Shown here piece by piece: positions 9,304 to 17,221 of a DNA stretch of 33,928 nucleotides. Each line of letters opens with the position of its first letter. Positions within the stretch are counted from its first letter, which is position 1. The translations under genes were made by a program, and so were the position numbers. Source of the stretch: an uncultured Geobacteraceae bacterium (lineage in GTDB: Bacteria > Desulfobacterota > Desulfuromonadia > Geobacterales > Pseudopelobacteraceae); the NCBI GenBank assembly GCA_903901875.1, contig CAIUSO010000121.1, forward strand, positions 1 through 33,928. Direction: 5' to 3'. A model generated the notes under the pieces. It ran no database searches. It saw only the letters and a list, made by a program, of their open reading frames with translations, and was not told the DNA's origin.

Positions 9304-10326
9304 TCAAAAGGTAATAAAATAGCCGCTACTGTCATGGGCAATCTCGGTTTTGAACGGGCGAGATAAGCTGTTCAGCTTGTCGATAACCCCACTCCCGGCT
9401 TTGCCGGTCATGATGCGGGGTTGGAAGCCGACCCGGCCATTGAGTACATCGAGGGGGACGATTTCTGCCGTCCGTTGATCCCCATTCAGTTTGATCCGCA
9501 CAAGGGCACTGACATCGGCCACGGTGCTGCTGCTGGCAAAGGCAAAGTTGCCCAGGCTGTAAAAAATGAGCCCCTTTTTATAGTGCTCTATGCCTTGCAG
9601 TACGTGGGGATGGTGGCCGATGATAACGTCGGCCCCGGCGTCGATAGCCTTTCGGGCGGCGATTTGCTGATAGGCTTGTATGGTGCCGCTGGCCTCTTTC
9701 CCCCAATGAAACGATACCACGACGAAATCTGCCTGGGAGCGGGCACGTGCGATATCGGCGGTAACCAGCTTTTCGTAGCCGGGGGCGGTGCCGGGGCGAT
9801 CCTTGCCGGCGAAAAACTCGATCGGTTGGGTCAGTGAATAGCCGAGAAAAGCGATTTTCTTCCCTTTTACCGTATAAAGTGCCATGAGCCGCGCATCGTC
9901 AAGATTCTTCCCCGCGCCGACCCAGGCGATGTTATTCTCCCGTAAATGGTCAAGGGTTTCGAGCAGGGCCGCTCCCCCAAAATCCATGGAGTGATTATTA
10001 GCCAGTGTCACCAGATTGAAGCCGGCTGAGGCGATGGCCCGGGCAACCGGTGGCTCGGCACGGAAACGGAATTTTTTTTCCGAATACTCTTCGCCCCCCG
10101 TGGCAATGGGTGATTCCAGGTTTGCCAGGTTGATGTCCCCGGTGAGAATGAGTTTTTTTACCCCGTGAAAGGGGTGGTCATAGCCCTTTTTTCTCAGTAC
10201 GGGGGCCCATCTGCCGGCCAGCATGATATCACCGACGGCAGAAATGATGATCTCCTCCGCCCAGAGGGGGGCCGGGAGGGAGAGAAACAGTATCAGAAGC
10301 AGGGTACGGGTGGTAAATGTGAACAT
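9304..10326 (-). CDS. capA: CapA-family exported metallophosphoesterase-like protein
   Basis: A 340-aa protein of the PGA_cap (CapA) family, named for poly-gamma-glutamate capsule synthesis but widespread in non-capsulated bacteria, where its role is undefined. A signal peptide spans residues 1-23 (hydrophobic core, LWA before the cleavage site). Metal-site motifs are GDIML (32-36), NLE, LANNHSMDFG, HWGKE, GHHPHVLQG and SLGNF. The chosen ATG has AAGAG upstream; a longer reading frame to 10407 would place 27 unlikely residues before the signal peptide and run through the serS promoter. No capB or capC neighbours are present, so a capsule function is not supported by context. Confidence 0.85.
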   Translation of the reverse strand: MFTFTTRTLLLILFLSLPAPLWAEEIIISAVGDIMLAGRWAPVLRKKGYDHPFHGVKKLILTGDINLANLESPIATGGEEYSEKKFRFRAEPPVARAIASAGFNLVTLANNHSMDFGGAALLETLDHLRENNIAWVGAGKNLDDARLMALYTVKGKKIAFLGYSLTQPIEFFAGKDRPGTAPGYEKLVTADIARARSQADFVVVSFHWGKEASGTIQAYQQIAARKAIDAGADVIIGHHPHVLQGIEHYKKGLIFYSLGNFAFASSSTVADVSALVRIKLNGDQRTAEIVPLDVLNGRVGFQPRIMTGKAGSGVIDKLNSLSRPFKTEIAHDSSGYFITF

Positions 10327-10341
10327 GTGAACTCTTTTGCA

Positions 10342-10370
10342 TTGACGTATATCGGTGCAAATGCTAAATA
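10342..10370 (+). promoter_or_regulatory. Candidate sigma-70 promoter for serS
   Basis: TTGACG, 17-bp spacer, TAAATA, giving a leader of about 50 nt before serS. Confidence 0.6.
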
Positions 10371-10417
10371 AATTAATTCGTAACGGTGATACATACACGC
10401 TTACCACTTAAAAATAA

Positions 10418-11703
<1,286 letters not shown>

Positions 11704-11704
<1 letters not shown>

Positions 11705-11724
11705 GCTGCTGGAGTGGCGCAGCC
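11704..11724 (+). other. Stem-loop overlapping the serS stop
   Basis: GGCTGC and GCAGCC pair around a 9-nt loop, starting at the last base of the serS stop codon. An A-rich, not T-rich, tract follows, so it is not a standard intrinsic terminator. Confidence 0.35.
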
Positions 11725-11766
11725 AACAAAAAAATAGTTCGTACCGGGATTAATAGCTCTTACCAT

Positions 11767-11795
11767 TTGAAAAATGGAAACAGGTATGATATAAG
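11767..11795 (+). promoter_or_regulatory. Promoter of tRNA-Ser
   Basis: TTGAAA, 17-bp spacer, TATAAG, 13 nt before the mature tRNA 5' end. Confidence 0.65.
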
Positions 11796-11808
11796 GTTGG
11801 TCCTATAC

Positions 11809-11896
11809 GGAAGGGTGGCCGAGTGGTTTAAGGCAGCGGTCTTGAAAACCGCCGAGTGTAACAGCTCCCAGAGTTCGAATCTCTGCTCTTCCGCCA
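11809..11896 (+). tRNA. tRNA-Ser(UGA)
   Basis: Class II tRNA of 88 nt including encoded CCA. The acceptor stem GGAAGGG pairs with CTCTTCC (one G-U), G73 precedes CCA, and the D arm is GTGGCCGAGTGG-like. The anticodon stem GCGGT/ACCGC encloses loop CTTGAAA with anticodon TGA. A long variable arm is followed by T loop GTTCGAATC. The anticodon reads UCN serine codons, mainly UCA. Confidence 0.97.
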
Positions 11897-11924
11897 TAAA
11901 ATTTATGTAAAATAATATATATAG

Positions 11925-11958
11925 AAACGGGGGTGCCAGATGAGGTACCCCCGTTTTT
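11925..11958 (+). terminator. Rho-independent terminator after tRNA-Ser
   Basis: A 10-bp perfect stem AAACGGGGGT / ACCCCCGTTT around a 12-nt loop, followed by TT. Confidence 0.9.
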
Positions 11959-12348
11959 AGTGTGGGTTGCCAATAGGTTGCCTATTAGTCAAAAAAATCA
12001 GCTTGACTACAAGCTTACCCTGTTAATTGTATATGTAATAGTTTGATCATTAGTATATGGAAAAGATACACCCCTATGGACTTGATAAAATGAGGTAACT
12101 TCCTTATTTATTAAAGAATATATCCCGTATACCGGCAAATTTGTATCCAATATTCATACATCTCACGATACTCAAGGCAACTTCTTTATGAACAACAGTA
12201 AAATTTCAGCGGCAAATGCTGACGTATCAGCAGGTTACATCTCAAACAGCAGAGCAGCTCAAACTTGGCACTCTCTATGCTAAGTATAAAGCAACAGCAA
12301 TTAAATCCAAGCGAGAGATTGAAATACAAAAATTACAAGGAGGACGTC
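11959..12348. other. AT-rich gap downstream of tRNA-Ser without a confident gene
   Basis: About 390 bp of visibly lower GC than its flanks. It holds the direct repeat GGTTGCC-AATA-GGTTGCC, a short hairpin AATAGG-ttg-CCTATT at 11972-11986, an AGCTTG-acta-CAAGCT inverted repeat at 12000-12015 overlapping a TTGACT, and a promoter-like TTGATA (12082)-17 bp-TATTTA. Two small frames start here: 31 codons from 12188, and one from 12216 whose first 45 codons are Lys/Gln-rich and protein-like but which then runs out of frame through the next gene. Neither has a clear ribosome binding site. Confidence 0.5.
12082..12110 (+). promoter_or_regulatory. Candidate promoter for the small membrane protein gene
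   Basis: TTGATA, 17-bp spacer, TATTTA; about 240 nt upstream of the 12349 start. Confidence 0.35.
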
Positions 12349-12591
12349 ATGAGAGCACTTATCACCACCATCGTAGGAACATTACTCCCGGCAACAGTAA
12401 TGGCAGCAAGTACAGCAAGTGGAATGGCAGAAGATACAAGTGGGATTTTTGTCTGGGTATTCTTGGGATTCTGCGCAATGATAGTGGTAGCACAGGTAAT
12501 ACCGGCAGTACTTCTGGCAACGGGAATGGTAAAAGGTATAGTGTCGATTGCAAAACATGAAACAGCAGTAGCGACATCACGCATTTCATAG
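12349..12591 (+). CDS. Small exported or membrane protein, unknown
   Basis: An 80-aa protein. Residues 1-20 look like a signal peptide (MRALITT, hydrophobic core, VMAAS cleavage region). A short polar, weakly acidic stretch (STASGMAEDTSG) follows, then a roughly 30-residue hydrophobic helix (IFVWVFLGFCAMIVVAQVIPAVLLATGMV) and a mildly basic C-terminal tail with KGIVSIAKHET. I do not recognise a named family. The layout (leader, acidic N terminus, one long membrane helix, basic tail) resembles filamentous phage major coat proteins or small pilin-like subunits, but architecture alone is weak evidence. The start is decided by a very strong AAGGAGG 5 nt upstream, and an intrinsic terminator follows, so it looks like a highly expressed single gene. 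Confidence 0.75.
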   Translation: MRALITTIVGTLLPATVMAASTASGMAEDTSGIFVWVFLGFCAMIVVAQVIPAVLLATGMVKGIVSIAKHETAVATSRIS

Positions 12592-12620
12592 GGGGCAAAA
12601 ATGGACATAGCGAAAAGGTG

Positions 12621-12651
12621 AGAGGTCATCCTGTAAAGGGTGGCCTCTTTT
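12621..12651. terminator. Bidirectional intrinsic terminator
   Basis: An 11-bp stem AGAGGTCATCC / GGGTGGCCTCT (two G-U pairs) with loop tgtaaa is followed by TTT on the plus strand, and by CACCTTTT on the minus strand. It separates the small membrane protein gene from the convergent 213-aa gene. Confidence 0.8.
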
Positions 12652-12655
12652 GCAT

Positions 12656-13297
12656 TTAGCCGTGGAGTTCTCTCCATTTGAAGATAATGGCCTCATTCAT
12701 ATCTCGCTCTTCGTTCTGGTTATTGACAATACCTGCTGGTTTAAAGTGTGCTAAATCAGGACATTCTCCCAACGTAACATTAGCTCCTGTATGCATCCAG
12801 TAACCACGGAAGGGGAATATTCTGAAGCCACTCATCACACCCACTATGTTTTCATGGGGTAAGGTCAGATCCATAATGAAGAACTCTTTACCATCTTGTA
12901 TGTCAATTCCAATAAAGCCATAATCGCCAATTATCTCTTTGTAAATAAAGAGAGAGAAACGAGCTTTTGCCATACCTTCAAGAAAAAGGTGCTCTATAGA
13001 TTCTTTGGGGTGACGCTTTGCATTGAGCATTTGCTGAGCAGCATTAATACCGTTGGGTCTGAAACTGTAGAGCAAGTAGTCTGAAAACAGATCACTTTCA
13101 TGGGCATGGTCAAAAGAGATAACATTCTTGCCTTCTCGCTTGACTAACATTTTCAGGCGTTTGGCACAGGATAATATATTGTCTCTCCGAATCAGTGTGA
13201 TTAAATCAGCATGAAGTTGCTTCAATACTGGTCGTGTCTCACGATACTGTTTGACAAGTTCATCTATATTTTCAGGAATAGTGTATGATTGGGTCAT
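12656..13297 (-). CDS. Hypothetical protein, 213 aa, unrecognised
   Basis: Soluble, mixed alpha/beta protein with no signal peptide or membrane helix. I do not recognise a family. The N-terminal third is helical and basic (IDELVKQYRETRPVLKQLHADLITLIRRDN, KRLKMLVKREG). The centre contains SYLL-like DYLLYSFRPNGINAAQQML, and the C-terminal half has alternating hydrophobic strands (YGFIGIDIQDGKEFFIMDLTLP, GVMSGFRIFPFRGYWMHTGANV). No catalytic motif is obvious. It is transcribed away from the HU-like gene, 35 nt downstream of it, probably in the same transcript. Its AT-rich composition matches the block behind tRNA-Ser. It appears intact, and the terminator at 12621-12651 would serve it too. Confidence 0.75.
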   Translation of the reverse strand: MTQSYTIPENIDELVKQYRETRPVLKQLHADLITLIRRDNILSCAKRLKMLVKREGKNVISFDHAHESDLFSDYLLYSFRPNGINAAQQMLNAKRHPKESIEHLFLEGMAKARFSLFIYKEIIGDYGFIGIDIQDGKEFFIMDLTLPHENIVGVMSGFRIFPFRGYWMHTGANVTLGECPDLAHFKPAGIVNNQNEERDMNEAIIFKWRELHG

Positions 13298-13332
13298 TTA
13301 ACTGGTAACTCCTGTGACATAACCACGGGTAA

Positions 13333-13617
13333 CTACTCAATGCTTGACTTTACCATCTCTTTAAGCTCTTTGCCAACCTTGAAGAAAGGTAACTTTTTGG
13401 GAGCAACTTGAGAAGGTTCACCCGTCTTGGGGTTTCTGCCCGTATAACTTCCATATTCACGAACTTCAAAATTGCCAAACCCTCGAATCTCAATCCGATC
13501 ACCTGCAAGCATGGCATCAGTCATACTGTCAAAGAAGCAATCAACAATACCTTCAGCAACATGGTTTGACAACCCCGCTCGTTCAGCAAATACGTCTATT
13601 AGTTCTGATCTCGTCAT
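13333..13617 (-). CDS. HU/IHF family DNA-binding protein
   Basis: Small nucleoid protein of 94 aa. The N-terminal helices (MTRSELIDVFAERAGLSNHVAEGIVDCFF) are followed by the family signature RIEIRGFGNFEVREYGSYTGRNPKTGE and a C-terminal helix. The family bends DNA as homo- or heterodimers; IHF beta versus HU cannot be decided here, although the EIRGFGNFEVREY stretch is IHF-beta-like. GAGAGGG stands 5 nt before the start. It sits in the AT-rich block with the 213-aa unknown gene, so it may be an accessory copy and not the main chromosomal one. Confidence 0.93.
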   Translation of the reverse strand: MTRSELIDVFAERAGLSNHVAEGIVDCFFDSMTDAMLAGDRIEIRGFGNFEVREYGSYTGRNPKTGEPSQVAPKKLPFFKVGKELKEMVKSSIE

Positions 13618-13663
13618 TTGTCCCTCTCAGTAAGTGTAATAACCATTCAATAACACGTTGGTA

Positions 13664-13707
13664 CCTCACAAGTTCACACGCAGAATGAAGGCTGTGTGAG
13701 GTCTGCG
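13664..13707. repeat. Interleaved inverted repeats upstream of the HU-like gene
   Basis: CCTCACA (13664-13670) pairs with TGTGAGG (13695-13701), and CGCAGA (13679-13684) pairs with TCTGCG (13702-13707), in a pseudoknot-like order. It could be an operator, a recombination site or chance. Confidence 0.35.
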
Positions 13708-13783
13708 AAAATGATGCTTCCGGTACACAGTATCTAACACAGCAATATCAAACAAGTCCACGTTTTTGTAAAGAAAAAAAGCC

Positions 13784-16700
13784 CTATGTACCGTTTTGAT
13801 TACCATCCAGCACTTCACGCACCTGAGAGACCAACTCCGGTTGTGAGAATGGCTTTGAGATGAAATGTACTCCTTCATCCAGGATACCATGTTGGGAAAT
13901 AATATCGGCAGAGTAACCGGACATGAACAGGCACTTCAGCTGGGTGTGGCCTGAAGTCAGGGCGTTTGCCAAGTCGCGGCCATTCATCTCCGGCATGATT
14001 ACGTCAGTTATGAGCAGGTGGATGCCTCCGTCGTGTTCTTTGGCCAATGCCATCGCCTCGCCAGGTCCGCTCGCCCTTAATACTGTGTACCCCTGTTTTT
14101 CAAGCATCCTGGTGGCAATGTCCAGAATGTCCGGTTCATCCTCCACGAGCAGAATGGTTTCGTGGCCTGACAAAGAAGAGCTGCCTCTCGTATCCTGATT
14201 TTCCAGAGAGGGCGCACCGTCACACTGTGGGATGAATATCGTGAATGTTGTGCCTGTGCCCAACTCACTGAAGATGTCAATAAAGCCTCTGTTCTGCTTG
14301 ACAATGCCGAAAACTGTTGCAAGGCCGAGACCGGTCCCTTTTCCTTTATCCTTGGTCGTAAAAAACGGTTCAAAGATATGTTCCAGTGTTTCACTGCCCA
14401 TACCACTGCCATTGTCACTCACGGTGAGTACGACGTATCTGCCAGGCAATGCGTCAGGATTATGGGAGGTATGTTCCGTATCTACAATGCGGTTTCCCGT
14501 TTCTATGGTAATTGTGCCGGTATTGGAAATAGCGTCACGGGCGTTTATGCAGAGGTTAGTCATTATCTGATCAATCTGGGAAGGGTCAAAGCTGATTAGA
14601 CACGGATCGGGCGATGATTTCCAGGTGAGAATGACGTTTTCACCAATGAGTCGTTTCAGCATCTTTAACATGCTCTCCACGGTATCGTTGAGATCCAGCA
14701 CTTTGGGGACAAACACCTGTTTGCTTGCAAAAGCCAGTAATTGATGGGTAAGCTCGGCAGACTGCTCGGCAGCTTTTTTGATCTGCTCCAGGCTTTCACG
14801 TTGCCGCTTTGGATTTGCGCCATTAAGTGACATATATACATGTCCCAGTATGACAGTCAGTTTATTGTTGAAATCGTGGGCGATACCGCCTGCAAGGCTT
14901 CCGATTGCCTCCAGTTTGTGAGCTTGTCGTAACTGCAGCTCCAGTAGTTGCCGCTCTGTCTCCAAACGATTTTTTTCGGTCATGTCTCTGGCCAAACCGA
15001 TAAGCATTTTTTTTCCGTTAAAATCAAAACCCTTGGAACTTATTTCTACCGGAATAATAGTGCCATTACGAGCCCTCATTGCGCCCAACTGATGTAACCC
15101 CTGTTTTGCGGCATTCTGAAAGGCTACTTGCATCGCAGGTATGTCTTCTGGAACGGCAATGTCCCTGATATTCATGTTTTTGAATTCGTCCCTGCTGTAA
15201 CCAAGTCTGTCAATGGCAGTGGCATTGACATCTAAAATAGTACCATCATGATCATGCACAAAAACGGCATCAACGATGTTGTCAAAAAGGGATTTAAACC
15301 GGTTCTCAGATTCAAGCAACGTCCTGATATGCTTTTTTTGTTCAGTTATATCCAGAATGGAACCTACCAGTCCGGCGAGATTCCCCAGCGAATCATAATA
15401 GGGTGCTTTGTAGAAAACGACATCATAGCATACGCCGGCAGCGGAAATAATGGTGCTTTCGTACGTTTGAACCTGGGTATTTCTCTCCAGGAGTTCTCTA
15501 TCTTTCTGGCGATAGAGTTCAGCCTTTTCCGGGGGAGCGACATCAGAAGGTATACGACCAATTATCTGTTCTTTTTCCAGACCAAGCAAACGGACAAATC
15601 CCTCATTGCATCCGAGATATCTGCCCTGCAGGTCTTTATAGAAGATCGGTATGGGAACTGTTTCAATAAGTGATTGTCTGAAACTGAGCTGCTCTGACAG
15701 ATCAGACCTCTGCTTTTCGAGCGCACTTATCATTGAATTGAATGCCACGGCAAGGGAACCGATTTCATCTGAAGAAGATACAGGGATTTTGTCAGGCATC
15801 TCTAACGTTTTAGATACTTCTATCATGTGACTATGAAGGCCAAATAGCTGCTGTCTGCTTTTTCTGGTGAAGACCGCTACCAACAGATGCACCAAGAGAA
15901 TTAAGGTGGCAAATGTAATCGAGGTCATGGCAATCCTGTGCCACATTTGAGCATATTTGGCGGTAATATCTTTGAACGATACCAGCCTGCCTACTAAATT
16001 CCCGGCGGAATCATGGAGCGGCGATACGCCCATATAGATTTTCTTGCCATCAAACAACTCAAGGGAAACTCTGAAATCGAGTGGCTGCCTGTGTGCCGTA
16101 TTTATTCGGTGCGCAAGCTTTTCGGCCGTATATTTGTCTGTTGGATAGAGAATTTCAAAGGGGCCGACCAGTGGTCCGGTAACAACTGTTGCATGTTTCT
16201 GCAGAAAATCCTTGTTGAGAAAAACGGCAAAATCATAGCCAGAGTTCTTTTTCATCCCCTCGAAGATGTGATCAATTTCCTTGGCAATTTCAAAGTAACC
16301 GAGCAATTTTCCGCTACTAAATACAGGGTTGACACTTCGTAATGAGAAAAAGTTTAAGCCAAGTTCCAGGCCGCTGGCCAGAGAGTGATTCTTTGAAGCG
16401 CGGAGAAAGGTGTCTCTCTGCAGGACGTCGCCCGACTGTTCCGGTTTGTGTACCCTCAGGAAAACAGTGCCGTCTGGGGTAATAAAATACATGTGAGTGA
16501 TTTTACAGGTCTGTCGGAATTGGTTAAACAGCGGTTGGGTATTAGTCAGAAGTTGTGCTCGATCTCGCTTGGCGAATGGCGTGAGGAGAGATTCAATGTG
16601 CGATAATGCAGCGTGAATCCCCGACATATCTTCAGCCTCATTGGACAGATTGTTATAAAAAATTTGGCTTTGGGTCTGAGCAACCTTATTGAATTCCTCC

Positions 16701-16819
16701 TCGAATTCAGCTGTTTCATAAAAATAGGTGATTATCCCCATGGATAAAATGCTGACAAGCAGAAAGCTGACGCTTGTCAGCAACAGTTTCTGTTTGATAG
16801 TCAATTTATTGAGGCTCAT
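13784..16819 (-). CDS. Hybrid sensor histidine kinase with Cache, HAMP, two PAS and REC domains
   Basis: Membrane sensor of 1011 aa. Transmembrane helices at about 9-31 and 297-317 enclose a periplasmic double-Cache-like region (dCache_3-like). Then come HAMP (about 320-375), PAS (378-495), PAS (505-620), HisKA with the phosphoacceptor His648 in GGIAHDFNNKLTVILGH, HATPase_c (NLCINARDA, DNGSGMG, FEPFFTTK, GTGLGLAT) and a C-terminal receiver with Asp939 in LLITDVIMPEMNG and Lys989. The AHDFNN form marks the large soluble-signal hybrid kinase class. ATG 16819 is preferred; the frame reaches 16864, but a consensus TATAAT lies at that point and would place the transcript start after it. No separate response regulator gene adjoins it, so its output partner is not in the window. 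Confidence 0.93.
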   Translation of the reverse strand: MSLNKLTIKQKLLLTSVSFLLVSILSMGIITYFYETAEFEEEFNKVAQTQSQIFYNNLSNEAEDMSGIHAALSHIESLLTPFAKRDRAQLLTNTQPLFNQFRQTCKITHMYFITPDGTVFLRVHKPEQSGDVLQRDTFLRASKNHSLASGLELGLNFFSLRSVNPVFSSGKLLGYFEIAKEIDHIFEGMKKNSGYDFAVFLNKDFLQKHATVVTGPLVGPFEILYPTDKYTAEKLAHRINTAHRQPLDFRVSLELFDGKKIYMGVSPLHDSAGNLVGRLVSFKDITAKYAQMWHRIAMTSITFATLILLVHLLVAVFTRKSRQQLFGLHSHMIEVSKTLEMPDKIPVSSSDEIGSLAVAFNSMISALEKQRSDLSEQLSFRQSLIETVPIPIFYKDLQGRYLGCNEGFVRLLGLEKEQIIGRIPSDVAPPEKAELYRQKDRELLERNTQVQTYESTIISAAGVCYDVVFYKAPYYDSLGNLAGLVGSILDITEQKKHIRTLLESENRFKSLFDNIVDAVFVHDHDGTILDVNATAIDRLGYSRDEFKNMNIRDIAVPEDIPAMQVAFQNAAKQGLHQLGAMRARNGTIIPVEISSKGFDFNGKKMLIGLARDMTEKNRLETERQLLELQLRQAHKLEAIGSLAGGIAHDFNNKLTVILGHVYMSLNGANPKRQRESLEQIKKAAEQSAELTHQLLAFASKQVFVPKVLDLNDTVESMLKMLKRLIGENVILTWKSSPDPCLISFDPSQIDQIMTNLCINARDAISNTGTITIETGNRIVDTEHTSHNPDALPGRYVVLTVSDNGSGMGSETLEHIFEPFFTTKDKGKGTGLGLATVFGIVKQNRGFIDIFSELGTGTTFTIFIPQCDGAPSLENQDTRGSSSLSGHETILLVEDEPDILDIATRMLEKQGYTVLRASGPGEAMALAKEHDGGIHLLITDVIMPEMNGRDLANALTSGHTQLKCLFMSGYSADIISQHGILDEGVHFISKPFSQPELVSQVREVLDGNQNGT

Positions 16820-16862
16820 ACAGTTAAGCCCTGTCATCAGTGGGATGCATACTATGCGGGCC

Positions 16863-16891
16863 ATTATATCTCTTGGTTGTTAAAATATCAC
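16863..16891 (-). promoter_or_regulatory. Candidate promoter of the sensor kinase
   Basis: A perfect TATAAT (minus strand, 16868-16863) with a poor -35 (GTGATA at 17-bp spacing). It argues for translation starting at 16819 or 16837. Confidence 0.35.
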
Positions 16892-17016
16892 CACATTTGT
16901 TGTTAGTTTCCTGATCTGGGTACAAAATGAAATCGCATTCGGTTTTTGATTGATACTGCACAATTGCACGTGCTTGTCGCTCTGTTCCCACTCTTCATCC
17001 CCTCGTTTTTATTGTA

Positions 17017-17046
17017 TTGACATTTTAGCCATTAGTTTCATAAAAT
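17017..17046 (+). promoter_or_regulatory. Sigma-70 promoter upstream of smc
   Basis: Perfect TTGACA, 18-bp spacer, TAAAAT. Transcription would start near 17053, about 15 nt before the small ORF at 17067 and about 170 nt before smc. Confidence 0.7.
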
Positions 17047-17066
17047 ACGAAATTATCCAGCCGGTA

Positions 17067-17204
17067 ATGGTCGAGATTCGTCGTGGTTGCAGTGACTATA
17101 CGACGATGAAGGGTCTTTGTGGAACCTGTATTTCCATTAAGAGACGTGACGCCACTACCGGTTTTTTTATTCCCTGCAAAAGATCAAAGTCTGAGCTTAT
17201 GTGA
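17067..17204 (+). CDS. Candidate four-cysteine micro-ORF upstream of smc
   Basis: A 45-codon frame whose product would carry Cys8, Cys18, Cys21 and Cys37 (a CGTC pair flanked by two single cysteines) and a basic C terminus, reminiscent of a minimal metal-binding fold. It starts just after a strong promoter and ends at the alternative GTG start of smc. There is no good Shine-Dalgarno, and the residue pattern may be chance, so this could simply be the smc leader. I recognise no family. Confidence 0.3.
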   Translation: MVEIRRGCSDYTTMKGLCGTCISIKRRDATTGFFIPCKRSKSELM

Positions 17205-17221
17205 GCCACCATGAGCACCCT

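Noticed and set aside
11809-13800. Complete prophage or integrative element at tRNA-Ser
   Set aside because: No integrase, replication or packaging gene, and no second copy of the tRNA 3' end was found in the window.
13784-16864. Longer sensor kinase start at 16864
   Set aside because: A consensus TATAAT overlaps this ATG and the extra residues precede the first membrane helix without family support.
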